From contig NZ_CP047569.1 of NCBI RefSeq assembly GCF_009903625.1, forward strand, positions 1,520,501-1,584,500: a stretch of 64,000 nt of DNA, read 5' to 3'. A model generated the notes under the pieces. It saw nothing but the letters and a program-made list of their open reading frames with translations, was not told the DNA's origin and ran no database searches. Below are positions 43,055 to 50,387 of this stretch, piece by piece. Source of the stretch: Microbulbifer sp. ALW1 (GTDB lineage: Bacteria; Pseudomonadota; Gammaproteobacteria; Pseudomonadales; Cellvibrionaceae). The first letter of the stretch is position 1; the number at the start of each line of letters is the position of its first letter. A program made the translations under genes and the position numbers.

Positions 43055-45160
43055 TTAATTCCCCGCCGCTGCTCGTTGCGCGCGTCGGCGCAACAGGATC
43101 AGGGTGAACAACATCAGAATCAAAACCGGCCCCGTCGACCCGCCGCTGCTGCGCGGATAGGCGCGGTTGCTGTTAAAGGCCGGTTGTGCGCTGTCCTGGC
43201 GGTTGTCCTGAGTCGGTGCTACGGCGCGGTTTTCACGGGCAGTCCTCTCCCGTTCTACGCGCGCCTTGTTGTTGCGGGCGATACCCTGTTGCTCGAACAC
43301 CTGCTCTTCAACCACCACCATTGAGGTATAGGGCGTTACCAGCCCATGCTCCACCGCGAGATCGACAATGGCGTCTTCGCTGTCGCTATCGTGGCCCAGG
43401 TAATCCATGCGGTTCTGCAGGTCTTCAATGGTGGCGTAGGCCCACAGTCGCTCCAGTTCCGGGTTGCGGGTATCGGTGGACGGGAAATTCAGGTCCGAAC
43501 GGTAGTGCACGTCACGGCCGGATACCTTGCCGTTGATCTCGAGCTTGGCCTGGCCATCGCCCCAGTAGTGCCCGAATACGATCAACTGCTGGCCGCGGTA
43601 CAGAGAGCCGATCTGCGCGGGGCTCATATCGCGCACCTTGAGTCCGGACTTGTTTCCGGACTTGTTGCCGGAAATGCGCAGGGAGATATCCCGGTAGGCC
43701 TCGTGGCGCAACTGGTCCGCCGCCTGTACCAGGCGCCCGGAGATGTCATCGCTGTTGGAAATACTCATGGCAAAACCATTGGACACCTTCGCCATACCTT
43801 CGAGTAAAGGCCGGTTGGCGCTGTTACCCATTACAAAGGTGAACAAACGGATATCGTGTTGCTCGAGCAGTTCGAGGAAGGCTTTCTTGGCGACCACACC
43901 CACATTGGCAACGCCGTCCGTCACCAGAATGACGGCACTGGGTCTGTCGGAATCGAGCCCGTTGTACGCGGCTTTCAGGCCGGCGAACAGGTTGGTGCCG
44001 CCGTTCGGTTGGGTCGACTCCAGCAACTGCAGGTAGTGGTTCACGTTGGTGTCATTGACGGCGACATAGCCGTTGGTCAGCTCACGGGCCTGGTCATTGA
44101 ACAGCACCATGCGGAAGCGATCTCCCGGCTGCAGCTTGCCCAGTCCCTTGCGCACACCTTCCGCCAGGCTGTGGTATTTCCCGGCCATGGAGCCGGAGAG
44201 GTCGAGTACAAACGTCCAGTCGCGGCCCTGGGATATTTCACCCAGGTCATCCCCCGGTGTCAGCGTCAGCATAAAGGTGCCGCGATCGCTGCCCTCGGGG
44301 CGGTAACTGATCATATCCACGGCCCCGGGCAGGCCAGGCTGATGGCGCCAGTAAGCGACGATGTCCTTGTCCAGGGTAAAAGCGCTGCCGGTGGACGTCG
44401 CTGTCGCAGCCATCGATGTTGGCGCCTGTTCCTCAGCATCGGCAAACGCCGTGGCACCCGCGGAATTTGCGAATGACACCTGCCATTCCTGATCCGAGGA
44501 GCGCTGTACCTGCGCCTGTGGGTGTGCGGGCATCAGGAACTGGTCGATGGGGTAGGAGGAGCGCATGGTCAACTTGAAGCTGAACGCTTCCTGCACGTGT
44601 TCCTGATAGGTGAAAAACGCCATGCGCTCTTCATCCACACCGCCTTCCTCCAGCGGGTACACGTATCGCCCGATACCCAGTTCCGCATGTACCGGCTGGA
44701 TATACACCAGACGGATACGCACGGTGTCATTCGGCAATACCGGGTAAACGCGGCTGTCGAAGCTGCGGTATTCATCCTGTTCCGTCAGCGCGGTGCGCCG
44801 GCCCTGGGACTTTTCCTGTTCATACAGTGCGCGCGCCTGCTGTTTGCGCATGACTTCTCCGGTCACCGGTTTGCCATCGATCCAGTAGGTGAATTCACCC
44901 ACCGAGGCCTTTTCCGGAACCGGGAAGGAGTAAATGGCTTCCAGTTCCCGATCGTGGGGATTGGCAAATGTCTGGTCCACCTCGGTGATGGCATAGCCGT
45001 CCTCGATCACCACATTGACGTGGTGCTCCTTGATCTCCAACTGGGGCAGGTTGCTGTTGGCCGGTGTCAGCAGGCCCGCGGCCATCGCAAGCCCGGGCGC
45101 CAACGCGCCCAATAGTAAACACACACTCCAGCCGATGGTGTTGCGCCATAAACGTTGCAT
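43055..45160 (-). CDS. VIT and vWA domain protein with GlyGly-CTERM-like anchor
   Basis: 701-aa secreted or surface protein. Signal peptide (MQRLWRNTIGWSVCLLLGAL), VIT domain (about 25-155; KEHHVNVVIEDGYAITEVDQ), a vWA domain (about 300-470) with the metal-ion adhesion motif DLSGSMAG, and a C-terminal Gly-Gly / hydrophobic / Arg cluster (SSGGSTGPVLILMLF, then LLRRRAQR). That tail matches GlyGly-CTERM signals processed by rhombosortase. The start at 45160 is fixed by GGAGGA 6 bp upstream; the frame is open further. The family is known as marine proteobacterial sortase-target or inter-alpha-trypsin-inhibitor-like proteins. No rhombosortase gene is in the window. Divergent from regulator HTH1. 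Confidence 0.88.
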   Translation of the reverse strand: MQRLWRNTIGWSVCLLLGALAPGLAMAAGLLTPANSNLPQLEIKEHHVNVVIEDGYAITEVDQTFANPHDRELEAIYSFPVPEKASVGEFTYWIDGKPVTGEVMRKQQARALYEQEKSQGRRTALTEQDEYRSFDSRVYPVLPNDTVRIRLVYIQPVHAELGIGRYVYPLEEGGVDEERMAFFTYQEHVQEAFSFKLTMRSSYPIDQFLMPAHPQAQVQRSSDQEWQVSFANSAGATAFADAEEQAPTSMAATATSTGSAFTLDKDIVAYWRHQPGLPGAVDMISYRPEGSDRGTFMLTLTPGDDLGEISQGRDWTFVLDLSGSMAGKYHSLAEGVRKGLGKLQPGDRFRMVLFNDQARELTNGYVAVNDTNVNHYLQLLESTQPNGGTNLFAGLKAAYNGLDSDRPSAVILVTDGVANVGVVAKKAFLELLEQHDIRLFTFVMGNSANRPLLEGMAKVSNGFAMSISNSDDISGRLVQAADQLRHEAYRDISLRISGNKSGNKSGLKVRDMSPAQIGSLYRGQQLIVFGHYWGDGQAKLEINGKVSGRDVHYRSDLNFPSTDTRNPELERLWAYATIEDLQNRMDYLGHDSDSEDAIVDLAVEHGLVTPYTSMVVVEEQVFEQQGIARNNKARVERERTARENRAVAPTQDNRQDSAQPAFNSNRAYPRSSGGSTGPVLILMLFTLILLRRRAQRAAAGN

Positions 45161-45200
45161 TGTCGGTTCCTCCATATGCCAACTGGGGCTGATTGGGATT

Positions 45201-45219
45201 GCGTGCCACAAGCGCACGC
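45201..45219. repeat. Short inverted repeat in the vWA/HTH1 divergent region
   Basis: GCGTGC (45201-45206) and GCACGC (45214-45219) with a 7-bp spacer, 41 bp upstream of the vWA start. Could be an operator; evidence is limited to symmetry. Confidence 0.25.
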
Positions 45220-45375
45220 GCCGATGGGGAATCTATCGACAAAGGATCGCAAGGGTCACCTGAATCCGATAAAGTCGCGTGAACCGGACCAAAAAGTGTC
45301 ATCTGGTGATACCTTGGTGGTTCCGCAGGACAGGGTTTGAGGACAGGGTTTGAGGGCAGGATTGGAGGGCGGGGA

Positions 45376-46134
45376 ATGAGCCAGGTACAGGCACTGATGA
45401 AGACGCTGAAGCGCGAGCTGAAGGCGAGGGGAGTCACTTACACGGAGATTGCCCGGCAGCTGGATCTGTCGGAAAGCAGTATCAAGCGGATGTTTACCGG
45501 CAGCACCTTATCCGTTGCGCGGCTCGAATCCCTGTGCCACATCGCCGGGCTGGATTTTTCCGAGCTGGTGCGCAAGGCCGCAGAAGCAAGGCGTGGCATC
45601 GCCACCCTGAGCGAAGAGCAGGAGCGAGAAATTGCTGTGGATCCACGCCTATTGCTGATGGCGGTGTGTGTACTCAACCACTGGACCATCGAGCAGATTC
45701 TGGAAACCTACGAACTCAGCGAAGCCGAAAGCGTTCAATTGCTGGCGCGCCTCGACCGGCTGAAACTGATCGAACTCCTGCCGCTCAACCGCTACCGATT
45801 GATCGTGGCAAAAGAATTTCGCTGGCTCCCCAACGGTCCGATCCAGCAGCTGTTCCAGAAAGAAATACAGCCGGAGTTCCTCGGCTCCAGCTTCTCCAGC
45901 CCTGGTGAAAAGCTGGTGTTCCGCACCGGCATGCTATCGCGGGTGGCCAATGCCGAGCTGATGAAAAAAATGGACCGGCTGCTGCAACAGTTTGATGAAC
46001 TGCACGACGCAGACAGCGCGCTGGCGCTGGACGAGCGCTATGGTTCCAGCCTGTTGGTGGCGTTACGCCCCTGGGAGCTGCAGTATTTCAGTCGCCTGCG
46101 CCGCGGCAACAGGGAAAAGGTTTTTCCCAAGTGA
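45376..46134 (+). CDS. Helix-turn-helix (Cro/C1-type) regulator, intact copy (HTH1)
   Basis: 252-aa regulator. The N-terminus (MSQVQALMKTLKRELKARG) leads into a Xre/Cro-type helix-turn-helix (about 18-65; YTEIARQLDLSESSIKRMF, LSVARLESLCHIAGLDFSEL). The rest (70-252) is an effector or dimerisation region with no named domain that I recognise; it includes a winged-helix-like segment near LLARLDRLKLIELLPLNRY. ATG 45376 has GGGGA and GGAGGG upstream. It diverges from the vWA gene. A second copy at 49654-50360, about 97 percent identical in protein, lacks the first 18 or so residues. A DUF1214-like fragment follows directly, so the original neighbour was probably a DUF1254/DUF1214 gene. Confidence 0.85.
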   Translation: MSQVQALMKTLKRELKARGVTYTEIARQLDLSESSIKRMFTGSTLSVARLESLCHIAGLDFSELVRKAAEARRGIATLSEEQEREIAVDPRLLLMAVCVLNHWTIEQILETYELSEAESVQLLARLDRLKLIELLPLNRYRLIVAKEFRWLPNGPIQQLFQKEIQPEFLGSSFSSPGEKLVFRTGMLSRVANAELMKKMDRLLQQFDELHDADSALALDERYGSSLLVALRPWELQYFSRLRRGNREKVFPK

Positions 46135-46153
46135 AGCCTGCGAAGTAACCGGT

Positions 46154-46284
46154 TCAATACTTCACGAGTTCGACTTCACTTGGCCGCCACTGCTTGGTGA
46201 AGAGGGGCTCCAGCGCGCTGTACAGGCGCAAGATGGGGAAGAAGCTTTTCCCTGGATGGTCTGGATCCTGTTGCCGCGCGGATA
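46154..46284 (-). pseudogene. C-terminal remnant of a DUF1254/DUF1214 gene
   Basis: Read leftward, one frame gives GKSFFPILRLYSALEPLFTK followed by QWRPSEVELVKY and a stop at 46154. It aligns without gaps to the end of the intact DUF1214 protein at 41306 (GKSFFPVLRLYSPLEPFFSK, QWQPSEVERVN). Further upstream the similarity (RGN-IQT against RGNWVQT) continues in a different frame, so a 1-base change has shifted the frame, and then it ends. No start codon or coding continuation is present. It lies 17 bp after the stop of HTH1. Confidence 0.82.
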
Positions 46285-46401
46285 GCGCTGGTACGTATCA
46301 CGTACCACTATTTCGGTGAAACTTGTATTAGATATGTATTGCACAGCCTTTCAGGCTCCGTCGACGGAAACACCTGATCAACCAAAAAAGGGAAGACGAA
46401 A

Positions 46402-46842
46402 ATGGAAGATGCCAAGTCAACTACTGTCACGGTAGAAGAAAATGGTGACGGAAAGTTCGTGCAGACGATGACGTCAGGTATGCATAAATTACTGGCAGAT
46501 GAGCCGGAAGATGTCGGGGGAAGTGATCTCGGGCCGGGGCCTTACGAGTATGTTCTGATGGGGCTTGGGGCCTGTACCAGTATGACCATCCGCATGTACG
46601 CGGATCATAAAAAGATACCCCTGGCTCGGGTGCGGGTGATTCTTTCTCACCAGAAAATCCATGCGCAAGACTGTGCGGATTGCGAATCCAGCAATGGAAA
46701 AATTGATGAAATAGTACGAGAAGTAATCCTCGAGGGGGAGCTTACAGAAGAACAGCGTCATCGGTTGCTGGAAATCGCCAATCGCTGCCCTGTGCATCGT
46801 ACGTTGACATCAGAGATCAAGGTTCGCACTCGGCTGGCCTGA
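46402..46842 (+). CDS. OsmC family peroxiredoxin-like protein
   Basis: 146-aa cytoplasmic protein of the OsmC/Ohr superfamily, which reduces organic hydroperoxides with a pair of cysteines. The two expected catalytic cysteines are present: Cys58 in GLGACTSMTIR and Cys129 in NRCPVHRTL. GPGPYEYVLMGLG is the usual lead-in to the first. An additional CADC pair (91-94) is seen in the middle of the protein and is less common. Length is typical. The gene is preceded by AAGGGAAGACGAAAATGG, with a ribosome site GGGAAGA before the ATG. It stands between the DUF1214 remnant and the first M20 gene. Confidence 0.9.
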   Translation: MEDAKSTTVTVEENGDGKFVQTMTSGMHKLLADEPEDVGGSDLGPGPYEYVLMGLGACTSMTIRMYADHKKIPLARVRVILSHQKIHAQDCADCESSNGKIDEIVREVILEGELTEEQRHRLLEIANRCPVHRTLTSEIKVRTRLA

Positions 46843-47061
46843 AACAAGGTTCCAATTAACGAACTTCCTTTATTCCTTCAATAACTCTGGGGCTGCATAG
46901 ATGTGTGCGACGTGCCCAGTTTTTATTTGAGATCATCGATAAGAATTGACGGTTCCTTGTAGCCATCAAAAAAGCGCACCTGATTTTTGGCGTCGCAATA
47001 CGCGCCCTTTGATTAGCTTTCACTAGATTCAATAGATCATCTGAATAGGGGAGGTCAGGAA

Positions 47062-48588
47062 ATGAAGGCGCTGAAATGGCACAGGTTGGAATGTATCTCC
47101 GCTGCGCTGTTGAGTATTGGTCTCGTAACAGCAAGTTTTGCAGACGATGAATTTACCTCCATGCAGATGCGCGGCGTGGAACCCGTGGAGGTCAAGTTTG
47201 ATGTAGAGGCAGCGGCCAAGCGATTGTCCAGGGCGGTGCAGTTCCCGACGATCTCGAACCAGGACCGCAGCGACTTTGACGTAGAAGCCTTCGAGGGGTA
47301 CCACCAGTTCCTGGAGGAAGCCTATCCCAACGTTCACAAGACCCTGAAAAGGGAGAAACTCGGCAAGCCCCGCCCTTTTAGCCTGCTGTACACCTGGGAA
47401 GGTAGTGACCCGTCATTGCCGCCGGTGGTATTCATGGCGCATCAGGACGTGGTGCCCATTGCCGAGGAATCCCGTGACCAGTGGAAGCAGGAGCCGTTTT
47501 CCGGCGCCATCGCGGACGGCTATATCTGGGGCCGTGGCGTACTGGACGACAAGAACCAGATTCACGCGATCCTCGAAGCGGCAGAAATGAAAATCAAGGA
47601 GGGTTTCCAGCCGAGCCGCACCATCTACTTCGTTTTTGGGCACGACGAGGAAGTCGGCGGCCCGGAAGGCGCGAAGCACATCGTCGATGTACTCGAAAAC
47701 AGAGGTGTAAAAGAAATCGCCTTTGTCATCGACGAGTCGGCGCCGCTAATACCGGGTGTATTTCCGGGTATCAAGGAGAACTCGGCACTGATCGGTATCG
47801 CCCAAAAAGGTTATCTGAGCCTGGAACTTTCGATTAACGGCGAAGGCGGCCACTCATCCCAACCGCCGGAGCAGTCCAATATTGGTATTCTGGCGGCGGC
47901 AATCACAAAACTCGAAAAAGCGCAGTTCCCGTACAAGATCAATCAGGCAGTACGCTACCAGTATCGGTTTATGGGGCCGGAATTACCACAAGACAAGCAG
48001 CCTATGTATGAAGCGGTAGCATTTGGGAATGATGGTGAAACCAGCGAGCTGGAAAAGAAGTTTATTGACGAAATGGCCGCACAACAGGTCACGCGAGCCA
48101 TGCTGCATACCACCATCGCTGTCACCATGTTCAATGCCGGGATCAAGGATAACGTATTGCCGCCATCGGCAACGGCAGTCGTCAACTTCAGGGTCGCCCC
48201 GGGGGACAGCAAAGAAAGTGTGATCGCCCATGTGAAACAAGCGATTGATGATGATCGTATCGAGATTAAGGATATCTCTGCATCAACGCCTCCCACCAAT
48301 ATCGCGGACCCGCATGGCGATGGCTATAAGATGTTGGAAAAAACGATTCGTCAGACCTGGGGCAATGACCTGATTGTGTCGCCCTTCTTTGTGATCGGTG
48401 GTTCTGATTCAAAGCATTTCCAGGCGCGGCCTTTCGCCCCCAATGTATACACGATTACCGGGATACAACTGGAGTCGATGGCGGAATTTGCCGGCTTCCA
48501 TGGGGTGAATGAGCGTATTCTGGTGGATGAATATGGCCGCGCTATTGCTTTCTTTTATCAGCTGCTTAATAACTTGGAAAGTCTTTGA
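47062..48588 (+). CDS. Secreted M20 family metallopeptidase, copy 1
   Basis: 508-aa exported dizinc carboxypeptidase-type enzyme (yeast CPS1/Gly-X carboxypeptidase-like). Signal peptide about 1-27. The five metal/catalytic sites are visible: His127 and Asp129 in AHQDVVP, Asp162 in GRGVLDDKN, Glu196 and Glu197 in GHDEEVGG, Asp224 in VIDES, and the last His in AGFHGVNER near residue 484. A dimerisation (lid) domain lies around 245-370 (SINGEGGHSSQPP). A second copy of identical length lies at 52678. Each copy faces a convergent membrane protein gene. It would release C-terminal residues from short peptides outside the cytoplasm; whether the neighbouring membrane protein is functionally linked is unproven. 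Confidence 0.92.
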   Translation: MKALKWHRLECISAALLSIGLVTASFADDEFTSMQMRGVEPVEVKFDVEAAAKRLSRAVQFPTISNQDRSDFDVEAFEGYHQFLEEAYPNVHKTLKREKLGKPRPFSLLYTWEGSDPSLPPVVFMAHQDVVPIAEESRDQWKQEPFSGAIADGYIWGRGVLDDKNQIHAILEAAEMKIKEGFQPSRTIYFVFGHDEEVGGPEGAKHIVDVLENRGVKEIAFVIDESAPLIPGVFPGIKENSALIGIAQKGYLSLELSINGEGGHSSQPPEQSNIGILAAAITKLEKAQFPYKINQAVRYQYRFMGPELPQDKQPMYEAVAFGNDGETSELEKKFIDEMAAQQVTRAMLHTTIAVTMFNAGIKDNVLPPSATAVVNFRVAPGDSKESVIAHVKQAIDDDRIEIKDISASTPPTNIADPHGDGYKMLEKTIRQTWGNDLIVSPFFVIGGSDSKHFQARPFAPNVYTITGIQLESMAEFAGFHGVNERILVDEYGRAIAFFYQLLNNLESL

Positions 48589-48596
48589 GTTTTTTC

Positions 48597-49337
48597 TTAC
48601 TTAAGGACAAGAATTTTCAGAAGTAATATAAATGCCGTCGTGATAATGACAGATGCCAGGAAGTAAAGAATGTGCGCATCCTTGCTTGAAGGTATTTCTT
48701 CCCGTGTTGCGGTAATGATTATCCCTCCTGCCACAAACATGGTTGATAGTTTAACTATTCCGGTAAGCTGTTCTGTAGAAATTGCTGTAACCCATCCTAG
48801 CAGCAGGCATAGGCAGAAAAACCACCTGAGGAATATCGGATACCTTCGAGGATAGCGCTTCCATAAATGGTAGTTAATCCCGACAAAGTGCATTGCAAGA
48901 GCGGCGACAAGCCCAAAGTAGCCAGTAACAATTTCGCTAGGCCAATCGCCTAAAGAGAAACCTATCTGCGCATAATAAACGCCGAAGACAGCGAATATTA
49001 GGATTTCGCCAAAAGAGACTCTGCGCTGATTTATGTTGATGTCTTCAAAGAATCCCTTATTTATAATTAATAGAAAAATGATGAAGCCAGCGAGAGCGCC
49101 CAAATATGCATGAAGCTCAACGGGTAAAATTGACGTGCTATCTTCGCTCACTTTCAGTGATGCTTGGACCTCCGCCAATTTTGGGAGGAGGCCGAGAAAA
49201 ACGTAGGTGATTCCTATTCCTGCGGAGACGCTCAATATAGGAGGATGCGTGTCTCGTTTAAAGGTAGACCAATGTGGCAGTGATATTGCGATCACACACA
49301 GTACGGCTATTGCGAGAAAGGATATGTATTCGTTCAT
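48597..49337 (-). CDS. Eight-TM membrane protein of unknown function, copy 1
   Basis: 246-aa integral membrane protein with about eight hydrophobic segments (4-22, 33-52, 72-92, 110-130, 136-158, 172-192, 200-215, 225-244). Length, helix number and a helix containing SAGIGITYVFLGLLPKLAE recall the ZIP metal-transporter fold (compare helix I-III patterns of the type SxGxxxxxxFLxLLPE), but the metal-site His-x-x-x-Asp and HExxH motifs of ZIP proteins are not seen, so this is a weak similarity. One Histidine pair occurs in MHFVGINYHLW. Its ATG overlaps the stop of a 51-codon ORF (TGA within ATGA), and it ends 9 bp after the stop of the convergent M20 gene. The paralogue at 54271 is about 80 percent identical. 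If it transports zinc or another metal it could supply or sense the metallopeptidase; this is inference. Confidence 0.75.
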   Translation of the reverse strand: MNEYISFLAIAVLCVIAISLPHWSTFKRDTHPPILSVSAGIGITYVFLGLLPKLAEVQASLKVSEDSTSILPVELHAYLGALAGFIIFLLIINKGFFEDININQRRVSFGEILIFAVFGVYYAQIGFSLGDWPSEIVTGYFGLVAALAMHFVGINYHLWKRYPRRYPIFLRWFFCLCLLLGWVTAISTEQLTGIVKLSTMFVAGGIIITATREEIPSSKDAHILYFLASVIITTAFILLLKILVLK

Positions 49338-49489
49338 GAAAGACGTCGGGTTGCTGCCGTCTCTTTTGACGGGTATTCACTTTCCACACTGAGCCGGTCA
49401 AACCCGCTATCCTGGATTTCCTGCGTGATGACGTTTAGTGAAGCCCTTCGTAGCATGAAATTCACTGTCAGAGATGAATTATGTTTCAC
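49334..49489 (-). CDS. 51-codon ORF coupled to membrane protein copy 1 (DUF1254 5' remnant-like)
   Basis: Starts with GTG at 49489, with GGAG 6 bp upstream, and its TGA overlaps the ATG of the membrane protein. The sequence begins VKHNSSLTVNF and ends SKETAATRRLS. The equivalent ORF of copy 2 at 55008 has the same length without any indel and the same ribosome site, but only about half of the residues match; in copy 1 the signal-peptide-like core is damaged. The C-terminal part in copy 2 (RTGKLRFERGYSPEETA) resembles the N-terminus of DUF1254 proteins (RIGTLEFDDGMPSKETL). It may be a truncated gene remnant kept as a translational leader. Confidence 0.55.
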   Translation of the reverse strand: MKHNSSLTVNFMLRRASLNVITQEIQDSGFDRLSVESEYPSKETAATRRLS

Positions 49490-49520
49490 TGGGCGCTCCG
49501 CGCGATCGGACATTTTTGAC

Positions 49521-49653
49521 CATCCCATACCTAACTGTAGTTGAGAGGTAGAATGGCCAGCGTAAATGGGAACTTGCCAGTCAGTAGCTGTGTTCCATAA
49601 CTTCCCCCTTGGTGATCAGCTCGCAAGCCGGATCCAGCAAGAAGCGCAGTAGT
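49521..49653. repeat. 133-bp repeat, copy A
   Basis: From CATCCCATACCTAACTGTAG to AAGAAGCGCAGTAGT. It matches copy C (58984-59116) at 131 of 133 positions by eye. On the minus strand the unit encodes the last residues of a small ORF (DPACELITKGEVMEHSY and stop) seen in full length at copy C. Copy A ends exactly where the truncated regulator HTH2 begins, so it marks a rearrangement junction. Confidence 0.88.
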
Positions 49654-50360
49654 GGGGAGTCACTTACGTGGAGATTGCCCGGCAACTGGATCTGTCAGAA
49701 AGCAGCATCAAGCGGATGTTCACCGGCGGCACCTTATCCGTTGCGCGGCTCGAATCCCTGTGCCACATCGCCGGGCTGGATTTTTCCGAGCTGGTGCGCA
49801 AGGCCACAGAAGCAAGGCGCGGCATCGCCACCCTGAGCGAAGAGCAGGAGCGGGAAATTGCTGTGGATCCGCGCCTGTTGCTGATGGCGGTGTGTGTACT
49901 CAACCACTGGACCATCGAGCAGATCCTGGAAACCTACGAACTCAGCGAAGCCGAAAGCATTCAATTGTTGGCGCGCCTCGACCGGCTGAAACTCATCGAA
50001 CTCCTGCCGCTCAACCGCTACCGATTGATCGTGGCAAAAGAATTTCGCTGGCTCCCCAACGGTCCAATCCAGCAGCTGTTCCAGAAAGAAATACAGCCGG
50101 AGTTCCTCGGTTCCAGCTTCTCCGGCCCTGGTGAAAAACTGGTTTTTCGCACCGGCATGTTATCGCGGGCGGCAAACGGCGAATTGATGAAAAAAATGGA
50201 CCGGCTGCTGCAACAGTTTGACGAACTGCACGACGCAGACAGCGCGCTGGCGCTGGACGAGCGCTACGGTTCCAGCCTGTTGGTGGCGTTACGCCCCTGG
50301 GAGCTGCAGTATTTCAGTCGCCTGCGACGCGGCAATCGGGAAAAGGTTTTTCCCGAATAA
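49654..50360 (+). pseudogene. 5'-truncated duplicate of regulator HTH1 (HTH2)
   Basis: The sequence from GGAGTCACTTAC onward is nearly identical to HTH1 and its protein differs at about seven positions (for example FTGGTL for FTGSTL, KATEAR for KAAEAR, SRAANGE for SRVANAE). The first 18 codons are replaced by repeat A. The first possible start is GTG at 49668, created by a change of the ACG codon of HTH1 to GTG; this gives a 230-aa product missing the first helix, and no strong ribosome site precedes it. It is therefore probably non-functional or altered in DNA binding. It is convergent with the DUF3604 gene, 28 bp apart at the stops. If expressed it could compete with HTH1 by dimerisation. 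Confidence 0.8.
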
Positions 50361-50387
50361 TGCCGATGCCGCCGGTAAAGTGTTTAT

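Noticed and set aside
48597..49337. Firm call of ZIP zinc transporter for the eight-TM proteins
   Set aside because: Helix number and one helix resemble ZIP proteins, but the expected metal-binding His motifs are missing, so it is kept as unknown.
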